DNA of 64,000 nucleotides from Halobacteriovorax sp. GB3 (GTDB taxonomy: Bacteria > Bdellovibrionota > Bacteriovoracia > Bacteriovoracales > Bacteriovoracaceae). Of this stretch, positions 60,704 through 64,000 are shown piece after piece; position 1 is the stretch's first letter; every line of letters starts with the position of its first letter. Below the pieces are notes generated by a model that was not told where the DNA came from, ran no database searches, and saw only the letters and a list, made by a program, of their open reading frames with translations. Both the position numbers and the translations under genes were made by a program. The stretch covers positions 287,561-351,560 of the forward strand of contig NZ_JAQSLN010000005.1 of the NCBI RefSeq assembly GCF_028649655.1, read 5' to 3'.

Positions 60704-60718
60704 CTATGCAAAGCATAG
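60704..60718. repeat. Short perfect inverted repeat upstream of proS
   Basis: CTATGC-AAA-GCATAG is a perfect 6-bp inverted repeat 35 bases before the proS start. It has no T-run, so it is more like a protein-binding site than a terminator. Confidence 0.35.
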
Positions 60719-60752
60719 ATAAATTTTCGTTTTTAAACAAAGGGACAGTTGT

Positions 60753-62477
60753 ATGAAGCTCTCTAAAGCTTTTTGGCAAACGTACAAAGAATCACCAGCA
60801 GATGCTGAAATTCCATCACATAAACTCATGATCAGAGCAGGGCTTATTCATAAGTCTGGAAGTGGACTCTATAACTACTTACCAATGGGATATAAAACAA
60901 TACGTAAAGTTGAAAATATTATTCGTGAAGAATTAGATAAGATCGATTGTAACGAATTACTCATGTCTGTTGTTACTCCTGGAGAGCTTTGGCAAGAAAC
61001 TGGTCGTTGGGACAAAATGGGCGACTTGATGCTTAAGTTTAAAGACAAAGCTGATCGTGATCTTTGTATCTCACCAACAAACGAAGAGGCCGTTGTAGAT
61101 ATTTTTAGAAAAACTACTAAATCTTATAAGCAACTTCCGGTCTCAGTTTATCAGATCAACACGAAATTCAGAGATGAGATCAGACCACGATTTGGATTAA
61201 TGAGAGGTCGTGAGTTCACAATGAAAGATGCCTATACTTTTCACGCAGATAAAGAGTGTATGGATAAAGTGTATGACGATTTTTTTGGTGCTTACTCGTC
61301 TATCTTCACAAGACTTGGCCTAGAGTTTTCTGCTGTTGAAGCTGATGGTGGTGCGATTGCATCTAGTGATTCAAAGACTCATGAATTCCAAGTTATTGCA
61401 GATTCTGGTGAAGATGCAATTATCTATTGTTCGGAAACAGGTTATGCAGCAAATATTGAAAAGGCAGAAACACTAAGACCAAAAGTCGATTTTGTGAAAA
61501 CAGATGCAGCAATAGAAAAAGTTTCTACGCCTGAAAAAGCAACAATTGAAGATGTTTGCAACTTCCTAGAAGTTCCACAATACACGAGTTTGAAGTCACT
61601 TGTTTATGTATCTGAAACAGAAGAAGGTGAAAAATTTCATCTACTAATGCTATTAGGAGACGACACTCTTAATGAAGTTAAGTTAGTAGGTCTTTTTGGA
61701 ACAGACAAAGTTAGGGCCGCTACTGATAATGAACTTCAAGCATTGAAACTTGAAAAAGGATTTATTGGTCCAGTTGAAGTTAATAGTGATTTAGAAATTA
61801 TTTTTGATAAATCAGTAGACCTAGACTGTGCCTACGTTGCGGGTGCGAACGAAGTTGACATGCATATTCGAAATGTCATTCCTTCACGTGATATTAAAAA
61901 ATTTAAAGTCGCAGATCTTAGAGAGTCGCAAGAAGGTGATCTAACTCTCGATGGAAAGGGCGTTGTAAAAGTTAAAAGAGGAATTGAAGTTGGACATATC
62001 TTTCAGTTAGGTAACAAGTATACTGAAGGAATGGATGTAACTGTTCTTGATAATAACGGAAAAACGATTCACCCACTAATGGGCTGTTACGGTATTGGTG
62101 TAACTCGAGTTGTTGCCGCTGCGATAGAACAAAACCACGATGAGAATGGAATTATTTGGCCAGCAAGTATTGCTCCATACGACTTATCATTTATTGGGAT
62201 TTGTAAATCAGATGAGTATAAAGAATTGGCCGAGAAAATGTATGGAGAGTTAAAAGACGCCGGTTTTGACGTGCTTTTCGATGATCGCAACGCTGGTCCA
62301 GGATTTAAATTTAAAGATGCAGATCTTCTAGGACTTCCGATTCAAGTTGTTCTAGGGGAAAGAGATCACAAGAAAGACGGACTATTTGAAATAAGAGTTA
62401 GAAAGTCCGGAGAAAAAATAAAAGTTCAAAAAGATGAAATCATTTCTAAAGTTAAAGAACTTTTAAAAGAGCTATAA
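60753..62477 (+). CDS. proS: Prolyl-tRNA synthetase
   Basis: The 574-residue length and architecture are those of bacterial-type ProRS. It has class II motif 1 near LLMSVVTPGELWQETGRW, motif 2 in FRDEIRPRFGLMRGREFTMKDAYTF, and an inserted editing (YbaK-like) domain at about 225-385. Motif 3 is in MGCYGIGVTRVVAAAIEQ, and a C-terminal anticodon-binding domain follows. It is transcribed with the following methyltransferase gene (1-base gap). Confidence 0.97.
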   Translation: MKLSKAFWQTYKESPADAEIPSHKLMIRAGLIHKSGSGLYNYLPMGYKTIRKVENIIREELDKIDCNELLMSVVTPGELWQETGRWDKMGDLMLKFKDKADRDLCISPTNEEAVVDIFRKTTKSYKQLPVSVYQINTKFRDEIRPRFGLMRGREFTMKDAYTFHADKECMDKVYDDFFGAYSSIFTRLGLEFSAVEADGGAIASSDSKTHEFQVIADSGEDAIIYCSETGYAANIEKAETLRPKVDFVKTDAAIEKVSTPEKATIEDVCNFLEVPQYTSLKSLVYVSETEEGEKFHLLMLLGDDTLNEVKLVGLFGTDKVRAATDNELQALKLEKGFIGPVEVNSDLEIIFDKSVDLDCAYVAGANEVDMHIRNVIPSRDIKKFKVADLRESQEGDLTLDGKGVVKVKRGIEVGHIFQLGNKYTEGMDVTVLDNNGKTIHPLMGCYGIGVTRVVAAAIEQNHDENGIIWPASIAPYDLSFIGICKSDEYKELAEKMYGELKDAGFDVLFDDRNAGPGFKFKDADLLGLPIQVVLGERDHKKDGLFEIRVRKSGEKIKVQKDEIISKVKELLKEL

Positions 62478-62478
62478 G

Positions 62479-63234
62479 ATGGAAGTAATTATCGTTGGGA
62501 TTCACAGTATTGCTGAGGCCCTTAGAAATAATGATCGTATTGTTAGAAGATTATATGCAACGGAAGAAGGCTTAAGCGAGCTTAGAAAAAAAGGTGAGCT
62601 TAAAAAAGAGTTTCTCGATCGTGTACAAGTGAAATTGTTCTCTCCACATAAACTTCAAGAAGAAGCGAAAAGTGAATATAAGAGATTAGATTTTCACTAT
62701 ACGAGAGTACCTTCAGGAGTATTCTTACTTGCAGAAGACTTAGAAGATGAAGATTTCTCTTGGGTTATGAATGAAATGACAAAAAAAGAGAATCTTCGAA
62801 TCCTTTGTCTAGATCAGGTTACAGACGTTCACAACGCTGCGGCGATAATGAGAACAGCATGTTTCTATGGTGTTGATGCAATTATTGTTTCTACAAAAGG
62901 GAATTTTGGAAAAGCACCATCTTTTTCAAGAATTGCATCAGGAGCTCTTGAGCACGTTAAAATCGTTAAGTGTGCAAGCTTGCCTAAGACGATTACGAAG
63001 TTACAAAAAGCTGGCTTTACTTGTGTTGGTTTTAGTGAGCACGAGAAAAATGAAGCTAAAGAATTACCAAATGAAAATCTCTGCCTAGTATTAGGAGCAG
63101 AAGATGTTGGTCTTTCAAATGCTGTAATGAGAAGCCTTGATAAAGTTGTGGCCTTTAAGACAAAAGGAGCAATTAAATCTTTAAACGTCTCAGTTGCAGC
63201 AGCTGTAGCTATGGAAAAATTTTTCACGGTATAA
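62479..63234 (+). CDS. SPOUT-family RNA 2'-O-methyltransferase (TrmH/RlmB-like)
   Basis: The 251-residue protein has an N-terminal substrate-binding domain (GIHSIAEALRNNDRIVRRLYATEEG). The SpoU-type knot follows, with motifs LDQVTDVHNAAAIMRTA, LCLVLGAEDVGLSNAVMRSLD and IKSLNVSVAAAVAMEKF. It methylates a ribose in tRNA or 23S rRNA using S-adenosylmethionine. RlmB (23S G2251) is the best guess from the domain order. It follows proS within the same unit. Confidence 0.9.
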   Translation: MEVIIVGIHSIAEALRNNDRIVRRLYATEEGLSELRKKGELKKEFLDRVQVKLFSPHKLQEEAKSEYKRLDFHYTRVPSGVFLLAEDLEDEDFSWVMNEMTKKENLRILCLDQVTDVHNAAAIMRTACFYGVDAIIVSTKGNFGKAPSFSRIASGALEHVKIVKCASLPKTITKLQKAGFTCVGFSEHEKNEAKELPNENLCLVLGAEDVGLSNAVMRSLDKVVAFKTKGAIKSLNVSVAAAVAMEKFFTV

Positions 63235-63284
63235 AACGAACTTTGTTTGATGCAAAAAAAAATAATATTTTTATTAAAAAAGTA

Positions 63285-63313
63285 TTGCTTTTGGAGATCG
63301 AAACAATTATAAC
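63285..63313 (+). promoter_or_regulatory. Sigma-70 promoter of the tRNA cluster
   Basis: TTGCTT (63285-63290), a 17-base spacer and TATAAC (63308-63313) precede tRNA-Thr by 30 bases. Confidence 0.6.
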
Positions 63314-63343
63314 TACTTTCCACAGACACTTGGTGTTTTCTAA

Positions 63344-63419
63344 GCTGGCTTAGCTCAGTTGGTAGAGCAGCGGTTTTGTAAACCGCAGGTCGTAGGTTCG
63401 AATCCTATAGCCAGCTCCA
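63344..63419 (+). tRNA. tRNA-Thr (TGT)
   Basis: Acceptor GCTGGCT pairs with AGCCAGC, the anticodon loop is TTTGTAA with TGT, the T-arm is AGGTTCGAATCCT, and CCA is encoded. It is first in the Thr-Tyr-Gly-Thr-tuf arrangement. Confidence 0.96.
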
Positions 63420-63430
63420 GATTTACTTAG

Positions 63431-63515
63431 GGCGAGATTGCCGAGTGGCCAAAGGCAACAGACTGTAAATCTGTCGGGTTTCCCTTCGATGGTTCGAATC
63501 CATCTCTCGCCACCA
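63431..63515 (+). tRNA. tRNA-Tyr (GTA)
   Basis: The gene is 85 bases long with the class II long variable arm. Acceptor GGCGAGA pairs with TCTCGCC, the anticodon loop is CTGTAAA with GTA, and CCA is encoded. Confidence 0.96.
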
Positions 63516-63572
63516 CCTTAAAGAAATACCTTGACGGTGTAAGTGTCTGTAGCTATAAAGTAAATACTCTAT

Positions 63573-63648
63573 GCGGGCGTAACTCAGTTGGTAGAGTGTC
63601 AGCCTTCCAAGCTGAATGTCGCAAGTTCGAACCTTGTCGCCCGCTCCA
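63573..63648 (+). tRNA. tRNA-Gly (TCC)
   Basis: Acceptor GCGGGCG pairs with CGCCCGC, the anticodon loop is CTTCCAA with TCC, and CCA is encoded. A terminator follows two bases downstream. Confidence 0.95.
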
Positions 63649-63650
63649 TT

Positions 63651-63680
63651 AAAAAAAGAGCCTTATGGCTCTTTTTTTTT
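63651..63680 (+). terminator. Intrinsic terminator between tRNA-Gly and tRNA-Thr
   Basis: AAAAGAGCC-TTAT-GGCTCTTTT with an A-run before and a long T-run after splits the tRNA cluster, so the second tRNA-Thr and tuf need their own promoter (TTTACA at 63712 is a weak candidate -35). Confidence 0.85.
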
Positions 63681-63765
63681 GCCTTTTTTTAGTCCTCAGA
63701 AGCACTTTTCCTTTACATTTACCTAGGTTCTGATTTAAAAATAACTGGATTGAAAGTGTATTTGA

Positions 63766-63840
63766 GCTTGCGTGGCTCAGTGGCAGAGCACTTCCTTGGT
63801 AAGGAAGAGGTCACGGGTTCAATTCCCGTCGCAAGCTCCA
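63766..63840 (+). tRNA. tRNA-Thr (GGT)
   Basis: Acceptor GCTTGCG pairs with CGCAAGC, the anticodon loop is TTGGTAA with GGT, the T-arm is GGGTTCAATTCCC, and CCA is encoded. It is directly upstream of tuf, like thrT before tufB in E. coli. Confidence 0.96.
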
Positions 63841-63979
63841 GCGCTAAGTTGAATGGCCGGTGAAAATAGACTTTATTGAACGGAAAATTTTTTAATCTTG
63901 TACTAGGTATAAATGCTAGTAGTATTTTGAATTTACATAGCTATATATCCTGTTTGCTTTGTAGAAGGAGAAATTGATC

Positions 63980-64000
63980 ATGGCAAAGGAAACTTTTGAC
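63980..64000 (+). CDS. tuf: Elongation factor Tu, first seven codons (cut by window edge)
   Basis: ATG at 63980 follows AAGGAG and encodes MAKETFD, close to the EF-Tu N terminus (MAKEKFE). Position right after a Thr-Tyr-Gly-Thr tRNA series is the classic tufB context. Only seven codons are visible, so the call depends on context. Confidence 0.85.

Noticed and set aside
62865..63329. 154-codon frame antisense to the SPOUT methyltransferase
   Set aside because: The sense strand carries all SpoU motifs; the antisense frame is a composition artefact.
1..64000. Mobile elements, CRISPR arrays, prophage or integrated plasmid
   Set aside because: No transposase, integrase, direct-repeat array or terminal repeats were found; gene order and composition look uniform throughout.

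Overview
This 64 kb window is an AT-rich bacterial chromosome segment with Gram-negative envelope and flagellar genes (lpxC, bamD-like, L- and P-ring genes flgH and flgI, many lipoproteins, TonB-like protein). It also carries sigma-54 and sigma-28 type signals, a fused isobutyryl-CoA mutase, an arginine succinyltransferase cluster and the AmgK-MurU peptidoglycan salvage pair. This combination, the low GC and the protein style fit a marine Bdellovibrionota predator of the Bacteriovorax/Halobacteriovorax type. That placement is inferred from gene content, not from a search. No rRNA, CRISPR array, insertion sequence or prophage was seen.

Layout. 1-5.5 kb: a lytic transglycosylase cut by the left edge, a lone HAMP membrane protein, the Mrp carrier and two small unknowns, then an exported acidic-tailed protein behind a near-perfect sigma-54 promoter. 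5.5-10.2 kb: acyl-CoA dehydrogenase, etfB and etfA, and an outer-membrane protein/small lipoprotein/folK unit. 10.3-15.5 kb: LysM lipoprotein, inactive M48-like lipoprotein, amgK, murU, ferredoxin and small envelope proteins. 15.5-21.8 kb: an endonuclease IV homologue, then a tight array of inactive M48-like membrane protein, CHASE2 histidine kinase, sigma-54 activator and lspA. 21.9-28.4 kb: icmF with its cobalamin adenosyltransferase, an FHA protein, and an A-type Fe-S carrier next to a YgfZ-TPR fusion. 28.4-38.6 kb: an HExxH protein resembling peptide beta-hydroxylases, tRNA-Asn, a sigma-28-type promoter with an unknown gene, the ast genes, and a BatE-like/cNMP/AI-2E/BamD/TPR array. 38.6-48 kb: fliW, csrA and a ten-gene flagellar array, all on the minus strand. 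48-53.3 kb: xseB, patatin-like lipoprotein, PBP1A and TonB-like protein. 53.3-59.4 kb: a candidate small RNA, gcvH-gcvT, folD, an unannotated 58-residue membrane protein, ruvCAB, a phospholipase A2-like protein and a hotdog thioesterase. 59.7-64 kb: lpxC, proS, an SPOUT methyltransferase, and tRNA-Thr/Tyr/Gly/Thr followed by tuf, an arrangement shared with E. coli.

Functional themes. Many genes build, cut or recycle the envelope: Slt, LysM, AmgK/MurU, LspA, BamD, PBP1A, LpxC. Others burn prey-derived acyl-CoA, branched-chain and arginine carbon: acyl-CoA dehydrogenase/Etf, IcmF, Ast. Several proteins keep a hydrolase fold signature but lack catalytic residues: two M48-like proteins and one patatin-like protein. 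The endonuclease IV homologue lacks one metal ligand. The strongest leads are the sigma-54 circuit with its inactive-protease partner, the HExxH protein, the apparent signal peptide on FlgG, the IscA/YgfZ-TPR pairing, the inverted repeat across the TonB-like start, and the candidate small RNA beside gcvH.
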